Source of the DNA: Aspidapion aeneum
Taxonomy: Eukaryota > Arthropoda > Insecta > Coleoptera > Brentidae
DNA length: 64,000 nt
Reading direction: 5' to 3'
Assembly (NCBI GenBank): GCA_963576565.1
Contig: OY755047.1
Coordinates: 31,471,351-31,535,350, forward strand
Below the pieces are notes generated by a model. That model searched no databases and had not been told where the DNA came from. It saw only the letters and a program-made list of their open reading frames with translations. Shown one piece after another: positions 48,281-59,280 of the stretch (position 1 is the stretch's first letter; each line of letters opens with the position of its first letter). Position numbers and translations under genes: made by a program.

Positions 48281-48793
48281 TTAATTAATAGGTCTCTTAG
48301 ATAATTCTTGATTCTTCAATAATCTAGTAACATTAGTACTGCAGGAATCAGTATTCGATGCCATTGCCAAGTCCGGTACAGGTAAAATCGCTGTAGATGA
48401 GGGTTCTGGTGTCGGCTGAAGTGACGCTTGAGGATGTATCAATTTCCAGATTTTTTTTACACAAATTTTTCTTGTGATTCTCGGATTCTTGTAGTCCGCC
48501 AAAAATGTTGCCGAGGAACGTCGAAAGCTATGGCCTGTATAGCACTTGGAATTTGGAAGACGTAAATACATAGCAATTTCACTTGGCATTTTACGAAAAG
48601 TATTTACGCCTACACACTGCGTGGTGCATTTTCCTTTGGAATAATTCAAGAAATAGCGGCGATGTACTGTCAGTGCTGGCCTTGTCCTTGCGTATTTTCT
48701 GTAGAGATTCAAAAAGGCTTCATTGTCCACATACTCAGAAATCACAAAGGATCTTTGGGAGTGATTTTGCGAACTTGTGATTCTGAAAATCAC
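48281..48793 (-). pseudogene. Crypton-like tyrosine recombinase fragment
   Basis: A 170-residue uninterrupted minus-strand frame. Residues ~60-105 read YFLNYSKGKCTTQCVG, KMPSEIAMYLRLPN and YTGHSFRRSSATFLAD. The GHSFRRSSAT segment is the HxxR box of tyrosine recombinases, in the form known from Crypton elements and Crypton-derived animal proteins. The expected continuation with the catalytic tyrosine (a GGW..S.VAE.Y-like stretch) is absent. It is replaced by unrelated sequence (PRITRKICVKKIWKLIHPQA), and the N-terminal part with the first catalytic arginine is not identified. So this is a truncated, probably inactive C-terminal fragment. Its neighbour at 48795 is a LINE relic on the other strand. 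Confidence 0.7.
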
Positions 48794-48794
48794 T

Positions 48795-49300
48795 AGATTC
48801 CATTATGGGTGCCAGGACACAGAGGTATTCAAGTCAATGAAAAAACTGACGAACTAGCAAGACAAGGATTAAAAAATATATTGAACCAGAACCAGCCCTG
48901 GAGATACCAAAGTGTGCTATAAGGTCCCAGGTCAAACTCTGGGTAAGGGGAAAACATGAAAGTCCCTGGTTAGGAACAAATAAAAGACTTGCTGAGTTAC
49001 AGCAGGATGCAAGTTAGAACCATAGTAGGAATTATGACCGGCCATATGGCGGTCAAAGTTCACCTAAACAGGATGGGCCTGTATCAGGGAGGTCTGAGCT
49101 CTAGACTATGCAATCAGGAACGGGAAACAGTAGAACATGTAATATGCCATTGCGAGGCATGGCTGCACCCAAGAGCGACTAGGGACTACTTTATTAAAGA
49201 CCTGTACAAACTCGTTCACGGAACGAAATTAATGGAGTGGTTAGCTTAGGAATCAAGAGGGTGCACAATAAGCTAGTAGTGACTGCAATGCAGTTACTGT
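48795..49300 (+). pseudogene. LINE fragment: RNase H end and C-terminal CCHC
   Basis: WVPGHRGIQVNEKTDELARQ is the last catalytic-Asp region of LINE RNase H. After stops in the middle, the 86-residue frame (48989-49249) carries HMAVKVHLNRMGLYQGGLSS and RLCNQERETVEHVICHCEA. It is the same LINE family as 28150-28745 (opposite strand), with one cysteine of the CCHC motif replaced (SSRLC versus SCRLC). Confidence 0.8.
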
Positions 49301-49480
49301 GGCTAGCCTAGGTAAGCCGCAGTCGAGGTGTGTAAGTCGGTAAGAATCTCGAAACTACTCGGCCTCTTCTAGCAAAAGAGAAATTACTCTGGTAGGAAAG
49401 TATGCCGGGTGTCTTCATGCAAGATTTCCATTTGATACCGTTCAAAATCACTAGTTTCTTTTTTCTTTGATACAGTAGTC
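49301..49480. other. LINE 3' untranslated remnant
   Basis: AATCAAGAGGGTGCACAATA and CTAGCAAAAGAGAAATTACT-like blocks match, inverted, the DNA at 28150-28290 that follows the related LINE fragment. Confidence 0.6.
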
Positions 49481-49650
49481 CGGATATAGTGAATTCAAAG
49501 ATTGCACGGAAACTAGTTTGCTATATCCGAGGTTTACTATAAGAAGACATTGTATACCAAAGTAAATTTTTTTTGAGTATTTTGAATGGGGTTTGCTATA
49601 AGCAAGTGTTCATTATAAGCGGTTTCGCTATATGCGAACTTCACTTTATT
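49481..49650. mobile_element. pogo/Tigger-like end, truncated
   Basis: TA then CAGTAGTCCGGATATAGTGA begins a stretch rich in GCTATATCCG, GCTATAAGC and CATTATAAGCGG motifs. That resembles the termini of pogo/Tigger elements as I recall them. The opposite TIR is not seen, so only one end is present. Confidence 0.5.
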
Positions 49651-50110
49651 TTCGGTGGTAAGGTCTTTTACATGAGAACTTTAACAGCCTTCTGCCAGTC
49701 CAAATATGATGCCAATATTAGTTAGTAAGTAAATTTCGCCAGGTGCTTTTTTGGACCAATATCTCACGTTCGTCTTGTTTTAAAAATGCGGTCAGTTTGT
49801 AATATCTGCTGATATTTTCCTCTGATTTAAACATGCTTTTGATCATTAAATTCCGGGTCCAAGGCGTATCTGGCCTTAGCTTAGCACTCAACCAAATAAG
49901 CAGCTACATCATCTTCTTCAATTCTTTGATACATTCTGAACGGAAATGAGTGCGGGCAAGTGGGTAAAATCGTACGGTGGTAGAAAAATATATTTTCCTG
50001 TCTATTGGTTCTTTACCCCTGTTGAGATCGAAAAGTTTTCCAAAAGAACCTAAACTGACACTTTGCTTTAAAAAAAATAAATAGAATCATATCTATAATC
50101 TTTGAATAGA
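49651..50110. other. no recognised feature
   Basis: No gene or repeat was recognised. Confidence 0.5.
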
Positions 50111-50114
50111 ATAA

Positions 50115-50392
50115 AACACTTAAAAATACGACTTTTATATTATTTTATAGGTGGGTATGTATGTTATAAATACATATATGATGAACTGACACCAAAAGCG
50201 AAATGGCAAAAATTTTTGTCGCATGACTCGTTTCAAAAACAGGAAAGCCGGAAACTTAAAAATACGCCTTTTATATTATTTTATAGGTGGGTATGTATGT
50301 TATAAATACATGATATGATGAACTGACACCAAAAGCGAAATGGCAAATATTTTTGTCGCATGACTCGTTTTAAAAACAGGAAAGCAGGAAAC
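50115..50392. repeat. two tandem 137-bp copies
   Basis: ACTTAAAAATACG(A/C)CTTTTA begins at about 50118 and 50255. Both copies continue through GGTGGGTATGTATGTTATAA, TGATGAACTGACACC and TCGCATGACTCGTTT with very few differences. The 67-residue plus frame here is a by-product. Confidence 0.9.
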
Positions 50393-50399
50393 GCAATAT

Positions 50400-51224
50400 T
50401 TTTCTGTTTAGTCTGCCACACTGTCAATGTTACTCTGCTACGACCTAGGGGACACTTTCGCTGTCTCAGCTTATGAAATCGATTTCTTAAAAATGGGGAA
50501 TGTAATTTTTAGTATTTGAAATGCAAGACGATGTTTAGAACGTGAATGTAAAAGTCGTGATAATAAAATTTTAACTAGAGGCCCTGAATACATTTTACTA
50601 ACATGTTTCTTCAGAGGTAAGCAACTCATGTTCCTCTCTCTTTCTAAAAGAATCTAGTTTTACAAGTAAAATCAATTTCTAGAGATGTTCTTTGTCTTGT
50701 TGTGTAGTATTTGTTTTCTTGTATTATTTTAAAGCAAATTTCTGTAACATCTGTTAAAGTCTCTATATTATAACAACAAAGTGTTTTGAGGGCCCCTAGT
50801 TATACCAAAATAAAATTTAGATTTTTCTTCTGAAGCATGAAAGGCATGCTACCGGTGTTACACGCTCTCTCAGTGAGATAGCTTTAAGGTACTACCCGAG
50901 CATGTGTTTGCTCTTTTCGGGTACTACTTTAATATATTCAATAACAGTAAAGTAAAAAATCATTAGAAAATTATGTAACTGTTTCTATCAAAATTTCTAT
51001 ATCGTATCATTTTTTATTATTTATTTGCATCTCTAGACAGTAAAATCCAACAGATATAATATAATAAGCAGACAACAGGGACATGTGACAGCCGTTACAT
51101 TTAACAATTTAAAACAGCTACCATTTATTTTTTATACAAAAGCTAACGTAATTTGGTTTTTACAGAAAAATATGTGCATTTATACAGGAATGTTAAGGGT
51201 TACCAGGTGATCCTTACACAATCT
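50400..51224. other. no gene; one hairpin
   Basis: AAGGTACTACCCGA (about 50889) pairs with TCGGGTACTACTTT (about 50919-50932), giving a 14-bp-stem hairpin. Otherwise AT-rich. Confidence 0.5.
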
Positions 51225-51239
51225 CAATTTTTCGAAACA

Positions 51240-52324
51240 CAATTTCGGACTTCCATTGTTCTATTTATTTTAAACACGACGTTTCGATTAGTATTACTAA
51301 CCGTTTACAAGTGTAAACCAAACAATTTAGTCCACAGGCCACTATTTATACTACATGGTGTGCAGTCAGGTGTGATTGTCCGCCCCCTAAGACGCTTAAT
51401 TTCCTTAAGGAGTAGTTTCCATATGTTTGGTATGTCCGTACTTGGATGACTGAAAGCTTCTTTATTCTGCATTATAAACGCAGCTTGAATAAACTTTTGT
51501 TTTCGTCAATGCGACTCCTTATGCAAAACTTTAGCTTCTGACTATTAAATCCTGTGATCATTTGACCATGCATGATCCGCTAAACCGGATTGTTCAATAT
51601 CCCCTACTTCTTAGATGTTCATTTAATCTAACCTGAAGAGGGCGTTTCGTTTCACCTACATATGATTTACCACGCTCACACGGTCTTTGGTAAATTCCTT
51701 ATTATTTGAGGGATTTTCTGGTTTTGTTTTAGTTACAAAACTCCATATCGTATTTCCCGATGAAAATACTGTTTTTATATTATAGTGTTTGGCTATTCGT
51801 CTTATTCTGTCTGAAATCCCTTGAATATATGGAATGTTAAGAATAGTCAACGGATTATTATTTTGAGAATTTGCTACATTTGGTTTGTTTCTAATTTTAG
51901 AGATCGCTGAGTTTATTAATTTCGCAGAATAACCATTCTGTTGTAAGTACTTTTTATTGTTGTTAATTTCTGTCATTAATTCTTCATTATTGCTACACAT
52001 ATTTACGGCATTTTAATACAAACTTCTTATAACTCCTTGTTTTGTGGCAACAGAATAATTAGAGTTAAAATTTGGGTATTGTCCCGTGTATTTAGGTTTC
52101 CTATATACAGTGGTTTGAATGTTTCTATCTATTCGTTTGACAAGAACATCCAAAAAAGGTGAAGCCCAATCTTTTTCAATTTCCAATATGCGTTTGATTG
52201 TTTGTCGAATACCGTTCCTATGATGTAGAAAATTCTGTGGTTCGTCATCATTTTCCAGCCATCTAATTAAATGTGTCATCCATGTATCGTAGCCAAAGTT
52301 TTGGTTTGACTCTTGTTGTGTCAA
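51240..52324 (-). mobile_element. Penelope-like retroelement, 5'-truncated
   Basis: The minus strand reads an RT thumb/linker region. Then comes a GIY-YIG-type endonuclease (about 51700-51590) with CERGKSYVGETKRPLQ and LNEH, the signature of endonuclease-bearing Penelope-like elements. The C-terminal extension (to about 51345) is followed by a decayed hammerhead motif at 51274-51314: GAAAC + GTC, stem I ACAC/GTGT. The RT palm is missing. The 3' part (51240-51565) is an inverted copy of 52325-52663. Confidence 0.85.
51590..52324 (-). pseudogene. Penelope-like RT C-terminus and GIY-YIG endonuclease
   Basis: From 52324 downward: WASPFLDVLVKRIDRNIQTT and VYRKPKYTGQYPNFNSNY, then GVIRSLY just before a stop at about 52013. 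In the next frame come NGYSAKLINSAISKI, IPYIQGISDRIRRIAKHYN and KTVFSSGNT. These are conserved in Penelope-like RTs between palm and endonuclease. The GIY-YIG segment (PCERGKSYVGETKRPLQVRL) is in a third frame, and LADHAW near 51585 in a fourth. The endonuclease would nick target DNA during integration. At least three frameshifts or stops are present. Confidence 0.85.
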
Positions 52325-52663
52325 TCACATGGTCCTCGAACCACTCGAAGCTAAAGTTTTACATAAGGAGCCGCATTGGCGAAAACGAAAGTTTATTAAA
52401 GCTGTGTTTATAATGCAGAATAAAGAAGTTTTCAGTTAACCAAGAACGGACATACAAAATATATGAAAACCACTCCTTAAAGAAAACAAGCATATTAGGA
52501 TTAAAAAAGGGGACGTTCCGTCACACCTGACTGCACACCAAGTAGTATAAGTAATAGCCGATAGACTAGATTGTTTAGTTTACACTTGAAAATGGTTACA
52601 AATATTTAATAATCAAAACGTCGTGTTTACAATAAATAAAGACAATGGAAGTCCAAAATTGTA
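52325..52663 (+). mobile_element. second Penelope-like 3' end, head to head
   Basis: The plus strand repeats the C-terminal extension (KEPHWRKRKFIKAVFIMQNK) and 3' region of the minus-strand copy. It ends with the same hammerhead-like remnant at 52582-52626: ACAC, TTGAAAATGGTTA, CAAAACGTC, GTGT. The two copies meet at about 52324 by their truncated 5' ends, so their 3' ends point outward. Inverted partial copies of this type are common among Penelope-like insertions. Confidence 0.8.
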
Positions 52664-53008
52664 TGACTAATACATCATTGTCTACGAGTTCCAAAGACTT
52701 CTTTTTTCGGCCAAGGACTGGAATTGGCTGTGAATAAAGTTTAAAACGCAAACATAACGCCGAAAACAGTATAAAGTTTAATGCAGGAAAGCCTAAAATC
52801 CTCACTTTTCCATAAGCTCTGAAGTAGTCTTGTTTATATTTAGAATAGAGGTATAACATACAGTCTGCAAAGTTGAGCAACTTTACTCTATTATCAAGAT
52901 TGGCAAATTTCAAAGTTGGCTCACTACGGAAGTTACTAGTTCAACTTTAGTTATCTCACTAATCCGCATTAAAACGTACAGTGAGGTAAAAAAGCAGCAC
53001 AAATTCTA
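52664..53008. other. no recognised feature
   Basis: The minus frame at 52596-52913 overlaps the Penelope-like tail and has no domain. Confidence 0.5.
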
Positions 53009-53146
53009 ATATATAGTTCATTTCATAGTTTTTGGGACAGCTTTTTACAATTTTTTTTCGTTGGCCCATGCTACCTTTAATGGAAACAGCTGATAACTGT
53101 CAAAAAGTTATCTTAAAAATTATGAAATGAACTAGAGTATAAAAGG
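53009..53146. mobile_element. small foldback
   Basis: TAGTTCATTTCATAGTTTTT (about 53016) is mirrored by AAAATTATGAAATGAACTAG (about 53117-53136). The arms total about 40 bp with a loop containing GGAAACAGCTG. No TSD was found. Confidence 0.7.
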
Positions 53147-53149
53147 CAA

Positions 53150-53755
53150 CTTTAAAGGGGTAACGTCAACCACAGACACCGGTGTTTCGGAGAAGGATAT
53201 TTCCATCCTTAGCAGGGATTGCCTTACTACACTAAAGCAAACTGACTACAAGATACAAGGTATTTTGGAAAAAATTTGAAAATAAGTAAAACCTATTGAT
53301 TCATTCAACTAGTGAAACGACAGCGAACGAAGGAAACTAAGTCCGCGAGAGAGACGAAGGAAGGAAGAAAGGCATTTCGTCACAGTTCAACCAAATCATG
53401 CTATCACTGTCTCCAAGGCGTCGGTCGGTTCGGCACCGAAGATAATTGGTTAACAAAGTACAAAATGCAACTTCAAAGAATTAAAGTAAACCACGGAAAC
53501 CGGTGTTTCCGAAAAACGCATTTCCAACCTCAACGTGGCTTGCCTGACTACAGTTAATGAACTAACTACAAGATACAAGGTAAATCAAAAATAATAAAAA
53601 AATAGGTGAGACGTGAAAATGGTGATCGTTTGGTTGAACTGTGACGAAATGTTTTTGTTCCTTATAGACCGGTGGACGTGTTTGCCCCGCCCTGTACTTA
53701 GTTTCTTTGTTTCGCTGTCGTTTCTCTTGTTGAATAAATAAATAGGTTTCATTCT
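53150..53755. repeat. direct and inverted repeat composite
   Basis: A ~105-bp segment (ACCGGTGTTTC ... ATTTCCA.CCT ... ACTACAAGATACAAGGTA) occurs directly at about 53160-53265 and 53480-53585. Around and between them, 53288-53400 (AAACCTATTGATTCATTCAA, GAAACGACAGCGAA, CATTTCGTCACAGTTCAACC) is mirrored by 53623-53752. The whole is a foldback with a duplicated module. The 81-residue frame at 53312-53557 has no domain. Confidence 0.8.
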
Positions 53756-54555
53756 TTTTGATTTAAATTCTAATGTAGTAGAATTTTTTTGGAGATGCAG
53801 GAATACATCTACATTGTATAAAATTTCAGCAAAATAAACAATGACACATAAATATAATAACTAAAGATGCCAGAAAATGACACTGCATATCCATAAAAAA
53901 TCTACGATACTTTATTAGTTAAAAAACTTACCTAAAACTCTTCCGTCCGAAGCGAAATGGCAGAAGCTGCAAAAAAAATTAAATCATATTATTGGCATAT
54001 TTAATCCGAGTTATAGGTATTTTAGCGCAACTGCAGAATTCTTAACACAAATACTTTGAACGCGATTATCTTAGTTTTGCGAATAATGCAACAACCATTA
54101 ATTTCGTTTTGGATGGCAGAACTTGACATTCTAAAACTAAAGAAAACGGAAATTGATTTGGATCATTGAAAGAAAAAAATAAATAGACCTTTTGCCAAAT
54201 CTGCACAGGCTGAAGGAAATGGGAATACATTGAAATCGCCATTTTTTCACAGTTTGAGCAACGCCAACTTTGACACACGATTTAAAAGGCGGTGGCATTG
54301 AACTAAACACGTAATCATATGGAGCCACTGACCTTCATTAAAGAGATTTGACAGAGCGTTGCTGCTTATTTTCCTCGGCGACCTCTAGAGGCTGTGGCTT
54401 ATAATACGCTTGTAATGTCCCGTGATCCAGTGACCTTATATGCTTAATTACCATAACACCCTCTGTGGTAAGCGCCTGTACTTAAAACCTGTGAAAAAAT
54501 GGCGGCCAACATTCCGTCGCCTCTATAGGAAGTTGCGCAGTATTCCAAGCACTAT
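53756..54555. other. no recognised feature
   Basis: AT-rich. Minus frames at 54066-54328 have no recognised domain. Confidence 0.5.
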
Positions 54556-54559
54556 ATTT

Positions 54560-55095
54560 TTGGCTATTGTGACATTTTTGTAACATGCACTCCCTTCGAA
54601 GAGTAAAATTAGCGTCTATATTTTGAATGGGAAAGTGGGTCGTATGAATCCTTTATTTTGAAGGTTTGATAAATGTCTTTACAACTCTATAAATATTTTA
54701 AAAATCTATTAATAAGTTCTTGAGATATTTGCCTTATTTTTAAATAAATTGACTTTTTTTTACTAAAAATAATAATTAAATCAGAATTTTATATTTTTCT
54801 GAGTTAATTTTTATTTTATGATTCCATGTTAAATTTAAAAATTTGAAGGCAAATATCTCAAACACTTAGTAATAGATTTTCAAAATTTTTACACGGTTGT
54901 GTTACTCAAGATACTTTAAAACAAGTTTTTACTGGACTCGCTTTCCCTATTCTAAATGCAAAGGTAAAGCTTAGCCCTCAAGGGGGTTTAAAGAAGCCAA
55001 AAAGTGTCTTCCTCGCAAATAACATCGACGAGTCCTAGAGTTTTTTTAAAAACATACGATAAATACCCAAAAAAACCTTTGTTACTACTACAATT
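54560..55095. mobile_element. diverged copy of foldback family 11093-12038
   Basis: Shares TTTTGAATGGGAAAGTGGGT, ATGTCTTTACAAC, AAAATCTATTAATA, AATTTTTACACGGTTGT, CTCGCTTTCCCTATTC and the outer GTTACTAC/GTAACA pieces. Its arms mirror each other around about 54790. It lacks the Harbinger-type insert. The termini are decayed. Confidence 0.8.
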
Positions 55096-55204
55096 TAGGC
55101 TTAGAACGTTTTTCTACGTTGTCCGACGGCTGTTTTCCACACCTTTCAATTCTGACAATTATCTTCTGTCAGGTTTTTTTGACTCATTGATCTTCGGATT
55201 GACT

Positions 55205-55795
55205 GACTTTTCAGTTTAGGACGCCCTCTTTTCTGCAGGTTGTCATCCTAGGACCTGCTTTGGTAATCTTTCGTCGTTCATCCGTTGTACATGGCTGTAT
55301 CATAACAGTTGTCTTGTAGTGATGTCATCCCTTATGCTTCCCTCGATTCCCATTCTTTTTTTTATGATCGCATTTCTTTTATGACCTGTTCTAGATATTC
55401 TTATTAATGTTCTTATTGTATCCATTTCGACACTTTCCATTTTTGTTTTGTATTTTTTTGTTACGCAACAAGTCTCTATTCCTATATATGTTAAATTTTA
55501 CATTCATTTTTATCACTCTGCTTCATAAAATATTGTTGAGACATCCAATAACCTTTTTTCCTTTTTCTATTATTTTTTCCAGTTTTTTACAGTCTGTTTC
55601 TAGTATACATACTCATTCCATCGAGATGTTGTTTGTCCATTGTCTAGTTTTAATTCAGTTGATTCGTTTCCAATACATAAGTACTGTGTCTTGTCCACGT
55701 TCACTGTTAACCCCCAATTTTGGTATTCTTCCGTTAACTTTCTCATCATATCATAAAGTCTTTGTTACCTTTGAAAAAAGCCTGCTATATTAATT
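55205..55795 (-). pseudogene. LINE (endonuclease-RT type) C-terminal third
   Basis: Minus strand from about 55750: MMRKLTEEYQNWGLTVNVDK and TQYLCIGNE, the region just after the FADD box. After decayed sequence come MGIEGSIRDDITTRQLL and YSHVQRMNDERLPKQVLG, the C-terminal (H)VxRMxxxRLPK motif. Several stops. The plus frame at 55407-55793 is its shadow. The same type of C-terminal motif is at 21800-22000. Confidence 0.8.
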
Positions 55796-56339
55796 ATTCT
55801 TGGTTGACCTAAAGATTATTTTATAAAGATTTTTGTAATACCCTATACTTTGTGGTAAATATTCATTGTAGGTTTGAGGTGTTTACTCTTCGGCCTAGTT
55901 CATAAAGTTTGCGCTCTTAATCTAACAAATTCGAACAACTTGTGTCTGAGGTTTGATCAAAAGTTTTCACTTGGGTTTTGGAAAGTACATCGCAAACATT
56001 AGGCCGTTACGAAAATATCAAAACTTCGAGTGTGTAGGCAAAATATATTTTAATATACAGGATGCAAAGTTTAAATAAAACGCTGCTTATAGCAGGTTAA
56101 TATTATTGTATTTTGGAAAAAAGCAAAAACAGGTCAACTGAGCTTTCTCTCTGGTGGTCAAACCCTTGGAAAGGGGTTTACTCACATTTAACATTTTTTT
56201 TTAAGATGGGATAATCCTCTTTGCGATACCTTTTTCGAAAACTTATGAAAAAGAAAAATAATTGAGTAGTTTTTACATGAAAATACTAATAAATATATAT
56301 TTTTGTTTTTCACTTGTTTAGTACCTCATTCGATATAAT
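55796..56339. other. no recognised feature
   Basis: No gene or repeat was recognised. Confidence 0.5.
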
Positions 56340-56650
56340 TAATATAAATAAATGAATCCATGACGGATCTGATACCTTCCTAGCTAGCCTATTAGCACAC
56401 TTCAAGTGAAGTTATGATAGGTATATCAGCCTTGAAAACATTTTTTATAATTATCTCAGAAATTCAAGCTCTTATGGTGTTTTTGGTTACAAAACAAAGT
56501 ATTGACCAAAATGTAGTTTACTATACTCCGAAAACCGCATATTTGATAAGATGCTCCGTTTAAGAGTTAGCATTTTGTTAATTTTAAAATGTCAAAAAAC
56601 TGTCATTAGCATTAATAGATTTTGACTAAAATCTAATAAGCTCGTTAAAT
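56340..56650 (+). repeat. dispersed repeat B, left half
   Basis: CCTATTAGCACACTTCAAGT, CCTTGAAAACATTTTTTATA, AGCTCTTATGGTGTTTTTGG and GTCATTAGCATTAATAGATT align with 46140-46420. It stops before the GTCGGTTCAGCGG part. Confidence 0.85.
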
Positions 56651-57233
56651 TAGTTATTTCTGAAGAACAAGACCAATAATGGACTTCTTATAACTTTTCA
56701 AGTTCCACAAACTTTCCATAAAAAGGTACATCATAAAAAAGTTGGAATATTGATAAACAATAAAGAAAAAATTTGACTTAAAATAATTAATTTCTTTTAA
56801 ATATTCTATTTATTAAAAATTCTATAGTAAAATGTAACTAAGATAGAGATAGAGAATTTGTTTTAGTTATCCAAGTAAAGTAACAGCCTAGTTAAAAAAG
56901 GAAGTTGAGATTCATTGCAACGAATGCAACGCATCCAAAAATACCGAAACAGATATCCGAAAGCGAGTCAATTGAGATTTTATGGGACTCATTTGCAAGG
57001 TTGAATCCTCTTTAGTACTTGAAATTACCTTAATTGACTCAGTATTTGCTTTAGATTTGTATGAAGAAAGAAGCGATAAAGACACACCTAAAATAAAAAT
57101 ACAAGACTTTGGCGGGGAAGATACTAGAGAATCAGTCACTCAATGATCAAGTGATTGATATTTAGTAAACTGCTTAAACACTTAATGAACTACTATGGAC
57201 GTTTCAAAAGCTGTAGACAGAATAAATAAAAAG
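56651..57233. other. no recognised feature
   Basis: The 75-residue minus frame at 56912-57139 is a possible fragment of a second Harbinger ORF only by position. No motif supports it. Confidence 0.4.
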
Positions 57234-58140
57234 GGGCCTATTGCACCAAACTACTTTGAATTTGGATTTTGCTTTATTTGAAAACTGCCAAAGAAATGCG
57301 TTACACATAAAAAACTATGTGACTTTGCAATTTTTATTTTGCACTTTGCAAACATTAATGAAAATAATACATTTTTTGTTGGTGTAACAGTAACAGCATC
57401 TTTTTGTTTTTATGTTTTGAATTGTGCTCTAATGGTTTTTTTTAGTACTAAAAGTCTATAAATCAATATAAACAATTAATAATAAAAAAATCATAACAAC
57501 AAATGCTTTATAAGTTGGTACTTCTGAATTATTTTCAGCCATTATAGCAGGGTTTTCATCTTCAATTTCTTCACGTTCAATAATTCTAGCCACATTGTGT
57601 AGTATGCAACATGCTATAACAATTCTAGCAGCTTTTGCCAGCTGTGTTATCTAGTAATGTAAGCATGGAAACTTCTCCTTGAGTATACCCATTGAATTTT
57701 CTATAAGATGTCTGGTTTTTGTGGTATCTGTTAAAGTGTATTTTAGTGGGATTAGGGATAGGCGGAAGCGCTGTCAGCTAATATCACAACTCCTGGAAAT
57801 GGTCGCCATCCTCTTTCAAACCGATTAAAATAAATACTACTGTTTCTAAATACCCTTGAATTGTGCACGCTTCCAAGCCAGCAGGCATTAATGGCATAAA
57901 AGTAATTATCCGGACCACAAATTACCTTTATATTTAGGGAAAGGTCTCCATCTCGATCTATGTAGTGCTCCTCATGTATTCGAGGGCCATCAAGTTTTAT
58001 CAGGGTGGCATCTACATTTCCACCTACACATGGAAAATCTCCCTTTTGGTAAAATTTATGTGCGACTTTCTTACCTTCGTTCAGCCAGCAAACGTGCGTG
58101 TATTGTTTACTATAGCACTGACTACCTTGTGTAACATTTG
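57234..58140 (-). mobile_element. PIF/Harbinger element, one end and transposase
   Basis: The end at 57234, GGGGCCTATTGCACCAAACT, is a typical PIF/Harbinger-style terminus. The matching inverse was not found to the right, so the 5' end of the element is lost or degenerate. The transposase relic at 57535-58100 runs on the minus strand. Confidence 0.65.
57535..58100 (-). pseudogene. PIF/Harbinger (HARBI1-like) transposase relic
   Basis: The minus strand reads FPCVGGNVDATLIKL (first catalytic D, about 58012), EEHYIDRDGDLSLNIKVICG, WLGSVHNSRVFRNSSIY, then GVVILADSASAYP (second D, usually GDSGYP). A frameshift at about 57750 leads to HLIENSMGILKEKFPCL (third acidic residue E, about 57700). A stop at about 57648 precedes AARIVIACCILHNVARIIER. 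This covers the DDE domain of Harbinger transposases almost completely. It is non-functional because of at least one frameshift and one stop. Confidence 0.88.
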
Positions 58141-58645
58141 AGCTTAAGAAGCAATTGCTGTTTTGCGGTCAGAGCGTGCTTCAATCCAGCTTCTGTCAGT
58201 TTTTCAACGCTTCGTTTTGTATGTTCTCAGTTCCAATTAAGACGGTGCCACGATAGTTAGAAAGTTCTGTGTTTTCTGCGCGCGTTTGCTCTAGTGCAAG
58301 TGTGAATGTTTTCAATGCATGATTGCAGCTTTTCTCTGAATCATGGGGGATTCGATGAAATAGCAAATGCAAGGAGCAGCGAACGCTCGCTAATGTATGC
58401 GCTCTTTTAGAAATATTATATAGAGAAACACAGTTATACATTTAAATAGCCATGGCATTTAATACCGTAAAAGCCCCACAGATTATTTTATAAATCGGAT
58501 TAACTTAGGATAAAAGACTTGATTTTAGGACAGAAAAGGGATAATAGGCAATGTGTAGGCTAAACTTGCCAGAACCGCTTTAAGCCAATACGTGTGCATA
58601 GAACGGATCAATCATTTTGAGGAGGCAAAAAAACTCGATGCAGAT
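58141..58645. other. no recognised feature
   Basis: The 81-residue minus frame 58196-58441 continues the strand of the transposase but has no recognised motif. Confidence 0.45.
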
Positions 58646-59280
58646 TGTCGAAGCAAATTGTTACAAAGCCAAATACAGGCAAAATATCATAGCTTCTAGC
58701 CGAAAGCGCCAAGACTTTAGGCAAGTGACAGGTATAATTAGTGGACAGTAAGGAGCCAAAATAAGATGGCTTCTAAGCCGAAAGCGCGAATACTTTAGAC
58801 AAGTGACAGGTATTACTGGACGTAAATGGCTAAGGAGCCATATGACCCAGATTCAAGACAAGAGTTGTCTTACCTAGAATTCTTCATGTGGTGGCGCTGG
58901 AAGAAAAAAAATAAACCACAAAGCATGAGATATTTGCCAAAATGAGGTAGCAAATGTAAGGTTGGAGCTGCGGTTCTTAGGTTAAATCAATATACAGCAC
59001 TTTTTGAAAGAGACAGATGCTTCTATATTGGTAGTAGCTCCAGGGAATTTCCTATCAATCCACTACCAGTACTTACTACTAAAACTAATATGGTATAATT
59101 TATACCAAGTGGGAAAAATAATATTTTTTAGGGAAGGTATTAGATGTTAGATATCTAAGGGAACATTAATTCTAACATTTGCAGCATCGATTCTAAATAA
59201 TGGCTATAATATTTTAAATAGTACCTCTAAAATTTTGTGCATATATTATGACCAATTTCCTAAATTAAATTTAAAATAGT
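58646..59280. repeat. ~0.63-kb tandem repeat, copy 1
   Basis: Begins GTCGAAGCAAATTGTTACAAAG and ends AATTAAATTTAAAATAG. An internal ~90-bp duplication (AAGCCGAAAGCGC ... AAGTGACAGGTAT) is present. Copy 2 follows directly. Confidence 0.88.

Noticed and set aside
55407..55793. 128-residue plus-strand frame rich in F, L and S
   Set aside because: Shadow of the LINE RT relic on the minus strand.
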